Shown here: piece by piece, positions 42,501 through 50,385 of the stretch | Layout of the letters: every line of letters begins with the position of its first letter | Position numbering within the stretch: position 1 is the stretch's first letter | From: Mycobacterium sp. BK086 | GTDB taxonomy: Bacteria > Actinomycetota > Actinomycetes > Mycobacteriales > Mycobacteriaceae | DNA length: 64,000 bases | Assembly: GCA_004362315.1 (NCBI GenBank) | Contig: SNWL01000003.1 | Span: forward strand, 1,178,001-1,242,000 | Reading direction: 5' to 3' | Made by a program: the position numbers and the translations under genes | Notes under the pieces: model-generated | What the model saw: only the letters and a program-made list of their open reading frames with translations | Told to the model about the DNA's origin: nothing | Databases searched by the model: none

Positions 42501-42580
42501 TACCGGCTAGCGGTAATACAGCCGTCCGGACAGCGTCACCCGCCAATTGGTGGACAGCCGCGATGACGGTAGTGCTACCG
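42501..42580. promoter_or_regulatory. palindromes in the divergent promoter region
   Basis: TACCG-GCTAG-CGGTA (42501-42515) and CGGTAGTGCTACCG (42567-42580, six-base arms) lie 52 bases apart between the oxidoreductase start (42439) and the benzoylformate decarboxylase start. Both use the CGGTA/TACCG half-site, so they may bind one dimeric regulator. No regulator gene is adjacent. Confidence 0.4.
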
Positions 42581-42659
42581 AAACGTCAAGGTAAGTACTG
42601 CGTCGCGGGCAACAGCTCGTAGGCCGAAAGTATTCCGACGACGAAAGCCTGTGATTGAG

Positions 42660-44276
42660 ATGACTGATGACAAGACCGTCCACGCAGCGACTTACGACCT
42701 GCTCCGAAAGCTCGGCCTGACAACGATATTCGGCAATCCCGGATCCACCGAGGAGACGTTCCTGCAGGATTTCCCCGAGGACTTCACCTACGTGCTCGGG
42801 TTGCAGGAAGCCTCCGTTCTGGCGATGGCCGACGGATTCGCCCAGGCGACCGGCCGGCCGGCCGTGGTCAACCTGCACACCGCCGCGGGTACGGGCAATG
42901 CGATGGGCAGCCTGGTTGCCGCCTACCGGGCCAACACCCCGCTGATTGTGACCGCCGGGCAGCAGACCCGCGAAATGTCGGTGATCGATCCGTATCTGAA
43001 CAACCCGAACGCCACGATGATGCCGCAGCCGTGGGTGAAGTGGGCCTATGAGCCGGCCCGCGCCGAGGACGTGCCCGCGGCATTCATGCAGGCCTACGCG
43101 ATGGCGATGCAAGCGCCGAAAGGCCCGGTGTTCCTGTCCATCCCGCTCGACGACTGGCAGAAGCCCGCTCAGGGCGAAGCGACCATCCGCACCGTCAGCG
43201 ATCACGTCGCGCCGGATGCCCACCGCCTGGCCGCCTTCGCTGAGCGAATCAATCAGGCCCGAAACCCGCTGCTGGTGCTGGGCCCGGAGGTCGACCGGGC
43301 CGGCGGCTGGGACGCCGGAATCGCCTTCGCCGAGAAGCTCGGCGCTCCGGTGCGCGGCAGCGCACTCCCCGACCGGATCTCCTTCCCCGAGAACCATCCG
43401 CTGTACGGGGGACCACTGCCGATGACGATCGCCGAGGTCGATCAGGTGGTGCACGGCCACGACCTGGTGATCGTGATCGGCGCGCAGGTGTTCCGCTACT
43501 ACCCGTACGTGGCTGGTGAATACCTGCCCGAGGGCACCGACCTGTTGCAGATCACCGCCGATCCTCACCTGGCCGCGGTGGCCCCGGTCGGTGACAGCCT
43601 CATCGGTGACGTCCGGATCGCTCTGGAGATGTTGGTGGACGCGATCGATGCGCCCGTTGACCGGCCCGCGCCGGCCCCGCTGGATCGCAGCCGCGCAGTC
43701 CGGACCTCGGCTGCGTCGGATCCCCTGACCGCCGACGAGGTGTTCGCGACGCTGAGCGCCGTCAATCCCGACGATTCGGCGATGGTCATGGAGTCCACGT
43801 CGACCATGGCTGAACTGGCACAGTGGCTGCCCACGACGAAATCGGGCAGCTTCTTCGCCACCGGCAGCGGCGGTATCGGCTGGGGTGTGCCGGGTGCGGT
43901 GGGGATCGCCCTCGGCGACCGCGAGCGGGGTGTCAAGCGCACCATCGTCGCGACGATCGGTGACGGCTCGTTCCAGTATTCGATCCAGGCTCTGTGGACC
44001 GCCGCCCAGCACAAGCTGCCGATCGTGTTCGTGGTGCTGCGCAACGGCGAATACGCGGTGTTGAAGTCGTTCGCCGAGTTGGAGCACACCCCGGCCGTTC
44101 CAGGACTGGAGCTCCCAGGACTCGACATCGCCTCGTTGGCAAAGGGTTTCGGCTGCAACACCGCCGACGTCACCACGACCGACGAGCTCGCGGGCGCCTT
44201 CACCACGGCACTGCACGCGGACGGCCCCACCGTCATCGTCGTCAAGACCCAGCCGCAACTCCCGCATCTGGGCTGA
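42660..44276 (+). CDS. mdlC: benzoylformate decarboxylase
   Basis: 538 residues, a thiamine-diphosphate enzyme that decarboxylates benzoylformate (phenylglyoxylate) to benzaldehyde. The N-terminal FGNPGST places Ser29 where the Pseudomonas enzyme has its catalytic Ser26, NLHTAAGTGNAMG gives His73 for its His70, and Glu50 is the cofactor-activating acid. The ThDP/Mg motif GDGSFQYSIQALW...RNGEY and the ESTSTMAELAQW segment also match this branch rather than acetolactate synthase. Start ATG 42660 fits the family length; GTG 42651 is possible. Likely part of mandelate or aromatic keto-acid breakdown. A long hairpin follows before the tautomerase gene. Confidence 0.85.
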   Translation: MTDDKTVHAATYDLLRKLGLTTIFGNPGSTEETFLQDFPEDFTYVLGLQEASVLAMADGFAQATGRPAVVNLHTAAGTGNAMGSLVAAYRANTPLIVTAGQQTREMSVIDPYLNNPNATMMPQPWVKWAYEPARAEDVPAAFMQAYAMAMQAPKGPVFLSIPLDDWQKPAQGEATIRTVSDHVAPDAHRLAAFAERINQARNPLLVLGPEVDRAGGWDAGIAFAEKLGAPVRGSALPDRISFPENHPLYGGPLPMTIAEVDQVVHGHDLVIVIGAQVFRYYPYVAGEYLPEGTDLLQITADPHLAAVAPVGDSLIGDVRIALEMLVDAIDAPVDRPAPAPLDRSRAVRTSAASDPLTADEVFATLSAVNPDDSAMVMESTSTMAELAQWLPTTKSGSFFATGSGGIGWGVPGAVGIALGDRERGVKRTIVATIGDGSFQYSIQALWTAAQHKLPIVFVVLRNGEYAVLKSFAELEHTPAVPGLELPGLDIASLAKGFGCNTADVTTTDELAGAFTTALHADGPTVIVVKTQPQLPHLG

Positions 44277-44285
44277 AACGCCACA

Positions 44286-44319
44286 CCCGGTGGGGGCCGT
44301 CAAGACGGTCCCCACCGGG
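44286..44319 (+). terminator. long stem-loop between mdlC and the tautomerase gene
   Basis: CCCGGTGGGGG-CCGTC-AA-GACGG-TCCCCACCGGG folds into a nearly perfect stem of about 15-16 pairs with a minimal loop. There is no T-run after it, and the next gene is co-directional with its own AAGGAGA site, so it may be a terminator or an mRNA processing/stability element. Confidence 0.55.
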
Positions 44320-44339
44320 CTGTCGCACAAGGAGAAGTC

Positions 44340-44741
44340 ATGCCGATTTACACCTGCACCACCACGCAGTCCACGATCGACACCGATACCAAAGCTGCGC
44401 TGGCCCGTGAAATCACCCGCATCCACTCGGTCATCAATCACGTTCCGAGCACCTATGTGAACGTCGTCTTCCACGAACTGCCCGCCGACTGCGTCTACAC
44501 CGACGCGGTGCCCGCGCGTCCACTGCTCATCACCGGCTGGGTTCGCGACGGCCATCCCGAGGCCGAGACGACGAGGCTGGCGATGGAGATCGCTGCGGCA
44601 GCCTCCCGGGTCACCCTCATTCCGGCCCAGCGCGTCCTGGTCGTATTCGAAAGCAGCCCTGCGCATTATGCCGTCGAAGGCGGTCGCGTCCTGCCTGAGC
44701 CCGGCGAAGAAACGGCGTGGCTGGCCGCCGGAGCCCATTGA
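44340..44741 (+). CDS. tautomerase-superfamily protein of the cis-CaaD type
   Basis: 133 residues starting MPIYTC, so Pro is exposed as the catalytic N-terminal base once Met is removed. It matches cis-3-chloroacrylic acid dehalogenase relatives: His in the ITRIHSVI helix, Arg in GWVRDG and the C-terminal YAVEGGRVLPEPGEETAW block with the conserved Tyr, Arg and Glu. Family members include hydrolytic dehalogenases and promiscuous tautomerases. A good AAGGAGA lies before the ATG. It may process a keto-enol or halogenated intermediate near benzoylformate metabolism; true dehalogenase activity is unproven. Confidence 0.82.
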   Translation: MPIYTCTTTQSTIDTDTKAALAREITRIHSVINHVPSTYVNVVFHELPADCVYTDAVPARPLLITGWVRDGHPEAETTRLAMEIAAAASRVTLIPAQRVLVVFESSPAHYAVEGGRVLPEPGEETAWLAAGAH

Positions 44742-44748
44742 GCCTCGC

Positions 44749-45276
44749 TCAGCACTGGTCCACGACCTCGATCGACGACAGCCGGCTGAGCGGCACGCGC
44801 ACCCGTTTCCCGTCGGTCTGCAGAATCACCGCCCCTGAGCCGCTTTCCACGAGATCACCGCATGCCGTCCCGGTTCCGGTCGCCACCGCGACCCGCGGCA
44901 CCGGTGTGGCCACATCCGCATGCTGTTGCGGCCACCACCAACTCAGCGCAGCCAGTGCCGTCAGCGAGACCGCGACGAACGTGACGATGATTCCCGACCG
45001 CAGCCTGCGCGCGGCGCCCACGGCCGTCATCGTGGTGAACGGATGCGCGACGCTGGCCACGACGATCACCGCGATCAGCGCGGCTACCAAGCCGGTCAAC
45101 GCGATGATCCCACTGGCGTCCTGCACCCACGGCGGACGCGAGGCGCTCGCGTCTCCGCTGAACAGTCCGCACAGACCGACGAATCCGAGCACACCGATCT
45201 GCAACTGCTGCCAGCCACGTGCCGATGCCTGCAGCGGATGTCCTTCCTGCATCGGATAACTCGCCTCGGGCCTCAT
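44749..45276 (-). CDS. membrane protein coupled to an ECF sigma factor
   Basis: 175 residues with three hydrophobic segments (about residues 25-40, 55-75 and 95-112) and a C-terminal soluble part of ~60 residues. No zinc-binding anti-sigma (ZAS) HxxxCxxC motif is visible, so it is not a standard anti-sigma factor. Its ATG overlaps the sigma-factor stop (45273-45276), so the two are made together. It may sense envelope state or modulate the sigma factor. No family recognised. Confidence 0.7.
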   Translation of the reverse strand: MRPEASYPMQEGHPLQASARGWQQLQIGVLGFVGLCGLFSGDASASRPPWVQDASGIIALTGLVAALIAVIVVASVAHPFTTMTAVGAARRLRSGIIVTFVAVSLTALAALSWWWPQQHADVATPVPRVAVATGTGTACGDLVESGSGAVILQTDGKRVRVPLSRLSSIEVVDQC

Positions 45277-45779
45277 GCCGCGTCGCCCAGGCAGCGGCGC
45301 ATGTTGGCCCGGCCGCGGTGCATCCGCGACATCACGGTTCCTTCAGGAACACCCATGATGTCGGCGGTTTCCCGATACGTCATTCCCTCGACCGCGACCC
45401 AATAGAGCGTCTCGCGCATCTCCGTCGACAAACAGGACAGCGCCGCGCTCACAGCCGGGTCCCACTGATGCCGAAACACCTGTCCTTCGGCCGACATTGC
45501 GTGCTCGGTCCCATCGTCGATTTCGCCGACCAAGCTCTCCTCAGGCCTGCGCAGCCGAGCCCGGTAGTCGGAGATCCAGGTATTGCGCATGATGCGCAGC
45601 AGCCATGCCCTCAGATACGTATCCTCACGTAGCCTGTCGAATGCGTTGAACGCCTTCAACATCGTCTCCTGCACCAGGTCCTCGGCGTCAGCGGCATTGT
45701 GCGTGTAGCCCAATGCCCGCCGATACAGCTCGGCGTGCAGCGGCACGACGTCTCGTTCGAATTCGGTGTCGTGGTTCAT
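45273..45779 (-). CDS. ECF-family RNA polymerase sigma factor
   Basis: 168 residues, the size of a minimal group-4 sigma factor. Region 2 is residues ~15-80 (HNAADAEDLVQETMLKAFNAFDRL; WLLRIMRNTWISDYR) and region 4 is ~110-160 (LPTEMRET-like LSTEMRETLYWVAVEGMTYRETADIMGVPEGTVMSRMHRGR). It directs RNA polymerase to stress or envelope promoters. It is coupled to a membrane protein by ATGA overlap. It resembles the SigE/SigH-type actinobacterial group but I give no symbol. Confidence 0.93.
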   Translation of the reverse strand: MNHDTEFERDVVPLHAELYRRALGYTHNAADAEDLVQETMLKAFNAFDRLREDTYLRAWLLRIMRNTWISDYRARLRRPEESLVGEIDDGTEHAMSAEGQVFRHQWDPAVSAALSCLSTEMRETLYWVAVEGMTYRETADIMGVPEGTVMSRMHRGRANMRRCLGDAA

Positions 45780-45865
45780 GAAGATAGCCCTGTCCTAATC
45801 GATTTCACGGCGCTGGCACCGCTTCACCCATGCTTCTCAGCGACACATGTCGCTGCTTGGTGATT

Positions 45866-45887
45866 GCGTGGAGATCGCGTGGAGATC
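45866..45887 (+). repeat. 11-bp perfect tandem repeat in the GntR promoter
   Basis: GCGTGGAGATC occurs twice in direct succession (45866-45876, 45877-45887), about 45 bases before the GntR start. It could be a direct-repeat operator or chance. Confidence 0.4.
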
Positions 45888-45930
45888 GCTTGTACGATGC
45901 AGTCACTTGCCAGCAGATAGAGACCGATCC

Positions 45931-46695
45931 GTGTCAGAACCAACCGTTCAATTCCGCCGCCTCGCCGAGCAGGTCGCCGACCAACTGCGACGGCGCATTC
46001 TGCTGGGTGAACTCGCCGACGGCAGCATCCTTCCCAAGGAAGACGAGCTGCTGCGCGAGTTCCCGGTGAGCAAGCCCTCGCTGCGGGAGGCCATGCGGAT
46101 CCTGGAGGCCGAGGGGTTGCTGCGGGTCCGGCGCGGCAAGCTCGGCGGCGCGGTGGTGCGCCGCCCCAATGCCGCGAACGTGGCCTACACGATCGGCCTG
46201 GTGCTCGGCTCCCAGGACGTGAGCCTGTCCGACGTCGGCGGCGCTCTCCGGCAGATGGAGCCGGCCTGCGCCGCGCTCTGCGCCGAGCGGCCCGACCGGA
46301 TGCGCACGGTGGTCCCGGCGCTGCGCCGGCTGCACAGTGAAGCCGTCGAAGCCGCCGACGATTTCCCGCAGGCCATCTCGGCGAGCAGGCGCTACCACGA
46401 GGCCCTCGTCGCCAACTGCGGCAATCAGACCATGATCATGCTGGCCGGAGCGCTCGAGACGCTCTGGTCGGCGCACGAACAGAGCTGGTCAACCCAGGTG
46501 CACGACCACAGCATCGTGCCGGTCGACGAGCGGCTGGCGGTCCTGGAGGAGCACCGTCGGGTGATCGACGCGATCGAGGCCGGCGATTCCCGCCTGGCCC
46601 ACGACCTGGCCGCCGCCCACCTGGTCAACGCCCAGCACTACCCCGGATCAGCGGGAACAGTGGACCCGACGATCGTGCGCCATTGGGACCATTGA
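45931..46695 (+). CDS. GntR/FadR-type transcriptional regulator
   Basis: 254 residues from GTG 45931; the frame to 45847 lies in the promoter. Winged helix: QVADQLRRRILLGELADGSILPKEDELLREFPVSKPSLREAMRILEAEGLLRVRRGKLGGAVV. The C-terminal FCD-type helical domain (residues ~90-235) has the R...H...E..HR..IDAIEAGD pattern that binds a metal and small acids. It lies 30 bases before the acyl-CoA ligase operon, which it most likely controls in response to an organic acid or acyl-CoA. Confidence 0.9.
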   Translation: MSEPTVQFRRLAEQVADQLRRRILLGELADGSILPKEDELLREFPVSKPSLREAMRILEAEGLLRVRRGKLGGAVVRRPNAANVAYTIGLVLGSQDVSLSDVGGALRQMEPACAALCAERPDRMRTVVPALRRLHSEAVEAADDFPQAISASRRYHEALVANCGNQTMIMLAGALETLWSAHEQSWSTQVHDHSIVPVDERLAVLEEHRRVIDAIEAGDSRLAHDLAAAHLVNAQHYPGSAGTVDPTIVRHWDH

Positions 46696-46713
46696 CGCCG
46701 CTCCTTATTTTCA

Positions 46714-46719
46714 TATGAT
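46714..46719 (+). promoter_or_regulatory. candidate -10 element for a leaderless transcript
   Basis: TATGAT fits TANNNT and lies 6 bases before the ATG at 46726. No ribosome binding site is visible in that gap, suggesting that transcription begins at the start codon. Confidence 0.45.
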
Positions 46720-46725
46720 TTGGTG

Positions 46726-48330
46726 ATGGCTGTCGACGCTGCCGTCACGACCAGCGCCGAGGCGGCGCACTACCGGGCCGCGGGCTGGTGGTCGGACACC
46801 ACGCTGTCCGACTGCGTGCGTCGCAATGCGGTGTCCACCCCCGACAAGGTCGCCTTCGCCGACTTCACCCTCGACGCGCCGGACCGGGCACTGACCTGGT
46901 CTGAGTTCGACAACGCCGCCACCAACCTGGCGATCGACCTGCACGTGCTGGGCGTGTCACCTGGGGACCGGGTGGCGATCTGGCACCGCGACAGCGTTGC
47001 CATCCATGTCCTGCTGATGGCGATCGAACGGTGCGGCGCGGTAAGCGTGGGGCTCGGGGCGCGCGCCGGCGTGCGCGAGGCCGTGCAGATCATGCGGACC
47101 GCGCAGCCGTCACTGTTGGTCAGCGATGCCGCCCGGGGTCCGCAGGCGGCCGAAGCTGCCGCCGACGCCGATCCCTCGTTGCGTGCCGTGGTGCTCGGCA
47201 CCGGCGGGCTCGGCATCAACACCGCGACTCCTGGCCCGGGGCCTCAGCTGTCGCAGGTGGGACCGGACGACGCGTTCCTGATCAATTCGACCTCGGGCAC
47301 CACCGGGCTGCCGAAATGCGTGGTGCACCATCAGAACCGGTGGCACTACTTTCACCAAAAGGCGGTCGCCAACGGCGAACTGAACTCCGACGACGTCTTC
47401 CTTCCGGTCATCCCCACACCCTTCGGGTTCGGGATCTGGACCTCGCACACCACCCCGATCTACCTGGGCGCGACGACCGTGCGCATCGAACGGTTCGACC
47501 CGGTCGCCACCTGCGCGGCCATCGAACGCCACAAGGCCACCGTGTTGTGCTGTGTCAGCACACAATTGATGATGATCGTGGCCAATGCCGCCTCGCGGGA
47601 ATACGACCTGTCCAGCCTGCGCATCGTCTTCACCGGCGGCGAGCCGTTGCCCTATGCGCAGGCCGCTGCGTTCGAAGAGCTGACCGGCGTCACCATCCTG
47701 CAGTTCTACGGTTCCAACGAGACCGGCATGCTCAGCGCCACCACCGTCAAGGACTCGCTGCACCACCGGCTGCGCACCGCCGGGCAGATCGTCCCCGAGA
47801 TGCAGGTCCGGCTGTTCGACGGCGACGAGGATGTCACCGAATCCGGTCGCGGACAACCGGTCTGCCGCGGACCGGCGCTCAGCCTCGGCTACCTGGGTGG
47901 CACCGACCACGACAAGTTGTACACCAAGGACGGCTGGATGCGGATGGGTGACATCTGCGATCTGGACGACGACGGCTACCTGGTACTGGCCGGTCGAACC
48001 TCCGACTTCATCCTGCGCGGCGGCAAGAACATCAGCGCGGTCGCCGTCGAGGAGGTCGTGGACACTCACCCCGCCGTCGCAGTCGCTGCCGCCGTGGCCA
48101 TGCCCGACCCGCTGTTCGGGGAGCGGGTGTGCGTCTTCGCCGAACTCGTCAATCCCCTCGACACGCTCGAGCTGACCGATCTGGTCGAGCACCTGCTGGC
48201 TCAGGGCGTCTCCAAGGAGCTGTTGCCCGAACGCCTCGAGGTGCTCGACGAGCTTCCTCGATCCTCCGGCGGCAAGATCGCCAAAGGCCAACTCCGCGAA
48301 ACCATCCGATCAATACTGGAGCGATCATGA
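46726..48330 (+). CDS. acyl-CoA ligase / AMP-dependent synthetase
   Basis: 534 residues from ATG 46726. Adenylation motifs are NSTSGTTGLPKCVVHH, FYGSNETGML, GDICDLDDDGYLVLAGRTSDFILRGGKNIS and a C-terminal catalytic lysine in SSGGKIAKG. It activates a carboxylic acid to a CoA ester. The stop overlaps the class II aldolase start (ATGA). The GntR regulator upstream, and the aldolase and amidohydrolase downstream, suggest breakdown of an aromatic or hydroxy acid. Substrate unknown. Confidence 0.9.
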   Translation: MAVDAAVTTSAEAAHYRAAGWWSDTTLSDCVRRNAVSTPDKVAFADFTLDAPDRALTWSEFDNAATNLAIDLHVLGVSPGDRVAIWHRDSVAIHVLLMAIERCGAVSVGLGARAGVREAVQIMRTAQPSLLVSDAARGPQAAEAAADADPSLRAVVLGTGGLGINTATPGPGPQLSQVGPDDAFLINSTSGTTGLPKCVVHHQNRWHYFHQKAVANGELNSDDVFLPVIPTPFGFGIWTSHTTPIYLGATTVRIERFDPVATCAAIERHKATVLCCVSTQLMMIVANAASREYDLSSLRIVFTGGEPLPYAQAAAFEELTGVTILQFYGSNETGMLSATTVKDSLHHRLRTAGQIVPEMQVRLFDGDEDVTESGRGQPVCRGPALSLGYLGGTDHDKLYTKDGWMRMGDICDLDDDGYLVLAGRTSDFILRGGKNISAVAVEEVVDTHPAVAVAAAVAMPDPLFGERVCVFAELVNPLDTLELTDLVEHLLAQGVSKELLPERLEVLDELPRSSGGKIAKGQLRETIRSILERS

Positions 48331-49100
48331 GCACATCAGAAGTGCGCCAGGGCGGGCTGGGTGTCTGGGCACCGTCGAAGACGCCGCCGATCGGTGTCGA
48401 GCTGAGCGACGAGCAGAAGATGGCGGTGGCATTCCGCCACCTCGCCGACATCGGGTTCGCCGAGAACATGGCCGGGCACATCACCTGGCAGCCCGAGGGT
48501 CACACGGACATGTTCGTCAACCCGTGGGGACTGTGGTGGCAGGAACTGACCGCGTCGGACATCTGCGTGGTCGACGAGGACGCACACGTGGTCCGTGGCC
48601 GCTGGGATGTCACACCGGCCATCCACCTGCACACCGAGATCCACCGGCAGCGTCCCGACGCCCGAGTGGTGATCCACAACCATCCCTACTACGTCAGCCT
48701 CATCGCGGCCCTCGGAGTGTTGCCCGATCTCGTGCACCAGACCGGCGCCCTGTTCCTCGACGACATGTACCTGGTCGAGAAGTACGACGGCGAGATCGAC
48801 GCCCCTTGGCGCGCAGCCGAACTGGCCGGTCAGATCGGCACGGCCAACCTGATCATCCTGGCCAACCACGGCGTCATCGCCACCGGGCACGACCTGGCCG
48901 CGGCGGTGTACCGCGCAGTGTCGATCGAGCGGGTGTGCCGGCTCGCCTACGACGTGATGGTCACCGGTCGCATCCCGTCGGAGATGAACCGCGGCGACAT
49001 GATCGGGATGCAGGCCTCGCTGATCGAACGCGCCGCCGACGTGTACTGGGCCGGCGCGGCCCGCATGACGATCAAAGCCGACCGCGGCGTACTGGACTGA
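48327..49100 (+). CDS. class II aldolase/adducin family protein
   Basis: 257 residues. Metal-binding histidines typical of class II aldolases are in AIHLHTEIH, VVIHNHPYYV and the late LANHGVIATG. Family members cleave or epimerise sugar phosphates or decarboxylate hydroxy acids with a divalent metal. ATGA overlap with the ligase couples its translation. In this setting it may act on a CoA-activated hydroxy acid or on a released aldehyde; a decarboxylase role is also possible. Confidence 0.85.
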   Translation: MSTSEVRQGGLGVWAPSKTPPIGVELSDEQKMAVAFRHLADIGFAENMAGHITWQPEGHTDMFVNPWGLWWQELTASDICVVDEDAHVVRGRWDVTPAIHLHTEIHRQRPDARVVIHNHPYYVSLIAALGVLPDLVHQTGALFLDDMYLVEKYDGEIDAPWRAAELAGQIGTANLIILANHGVIATGHDLAAAVYRAVSIERVCRLAYDVMVTGRIPSEMNRGDMIGMQASLIERAADVYWAGAARMTIKADRGVLD

Positions 49101-49116
49101 ACGAGGAGATCGGGCC

Positions 49117-50385
49117 ATGGCTTCCATCGACGAATTGCAGTCGAATCTGAACTTCACCACCGCCAAGACTGGTGCGGACCGCACCGTGACGTTCCTGCCG
49201 GAACCCGAACGGGCCGAACGATATTACACCGTCATCTCCGTCGACGATCATATCGTCGAGCCGCCCGATACCTTCGAAGGACGGGTGCCGGCCAAGTTCG
49301 CCGACCGTGCGCCTCGGGTGGTCGACACTGCCGACGGCGGGCAGACCTGGATGTACGACGGTCAATCGCTGCCCAACGTCGGGTTCAACGCCGTGGTCGG
49401 CCGGCCGGTCTCCGAATATGGTTTCGAGCCGGCCCGCTTCGACGAGATGCGCCGTGGCGCATGGGATATCCATGCCCGGGTCAAGGACATGGATCTCAAC
49501 GGTGTATACGCCTCGCTGAACTTTCCGTCGTTCCTGCCGGGGTTCGCCGGGCAGCGACTCCAGCAGGTGACCACCGACCGCGATCTGGCGATGGCGTCGG
49601 TGCGGGCCTGGAACGACTGGCATATCGAGTCATGGGCCGGAAGCTATCCCGGGCGGATCATTCCCTGCCAGCTGCCGTGGCTGCTGGAACCCGAGGTCGG
49701 CTCGAAGATGATCTACGAGAACGCCGAACGCGGCTTCCACGCCGTAACCTTCAGCGAGAACCCGGCACTTCTGGGATTCCCGACCATCCACTCCGGCTAC
49801 TGGGAGCCGATGATGCGGGCCTGCGCCGAGACCGGCACGGTGGTCAACCTGCACATCGGCTCGTCGGGCACATCCCCGTCGACAACCGATGATGCCCCGC
49901 CAGACGTGGCCGGCGTACTGTTCTTCGCCTACGCGATTTCCGCCGCGGTCGACTGGCTGTATTCAGGAGTGTGCACCCGGTATCCCGAGCTGAAGATCTG
50001 TCTGTCCGAGGGCGGAATCGGCTGGGTAGCAGGTCTTCTGGACCGTCTCGACCACATGCTGAGCTATCACGAGATGTACGGGACGTGGAAGGCGCTCGGC
50101 GAAACGCTGACGCCGGCCGAAGTCTTCAGCCGCAATTTCTGGTTCTGCGCGGTTGAGGACCAGTCGTCATTCATCCAGTACGAACGGATCGGCGCCGACA
50201 ACATCCTGCTCGAGGCCGACTACCCGCACTGCGACTCGACGTGGCCGCACACCCAGCGCACCATCCGCGAACAGATCAACGGGCTGCCCGATGACATCAT
50301 CCGAAAAGTGACCTGGGAGAACGCCTCACGGCTCTACCAGCATCCCGTTCCCGAGGCCGTCCAGCAGGATCCGAACGCCTACTGA
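49117..50385 (+). CDS. amidohydrolase-2 family metal-dependent hydrolase
   Basis: 422 residues with the TIM-barrel amidohydrolase_2 pattern: ISVDDHIVEPPDTF near the start (DxH metal site), VNLHIGSSGTSP in the middle and LLEADYPHCDSTWP near the end, containing the conserved Asp. Members hydrolyse or decarboxylate ring compounds (for example gamma-resorcylate or amino-carboxymuconate semialdehyde). It starts 16 bases after the aldolase. The last 7 bases overlap the convergent dehydrogenase gene. Substrate unknown but likely the same acid as for the ligase. Confidence 0.88.
   Translation: MASIDELQSNLNFTTAKTGADRTVTFLPEPERAERYYTVISVDDHIVEPPDTFEGRVPAKFADRAPRVVDTADGGQTWMYDGQSLPNVGFNAVVGRPVSEYGFEPARFDEMRRGAWDIHARVKDMDLNGVYASLNFPSFLPGFAGQRLQQVTTDRDLAMASVRAWNDWHIESWAGSYPGRIIPCQLPWLLEPEVGSKMIYENAERGFHAVTFSENPALLGFPTIHSGYWEPMMRACAETGTVVNLHIGSSGTSPSTTDDAPPDVAGVLFFAYAISAAVDWLYSGVCTRYPELKICLSEGGIGWVAGLLDRLDHMLSYHEMYGTWKALGETLTPAEVFSRNFWFCAVEDQSSFIQYERIGADNILLEADYPHCDSTWPHTQRTIREQINGLPDDIIRKVTWENASRLYQHPVPEAVQQDPNAY

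Noticed and set aside
42507-44738. A 743-residue minus-strand frame
   Set aside because: Antisense to benzoylformate decarboxylase and the tautomerase, which have catalytic motifs; its translation is low-complexity and unlike any family.
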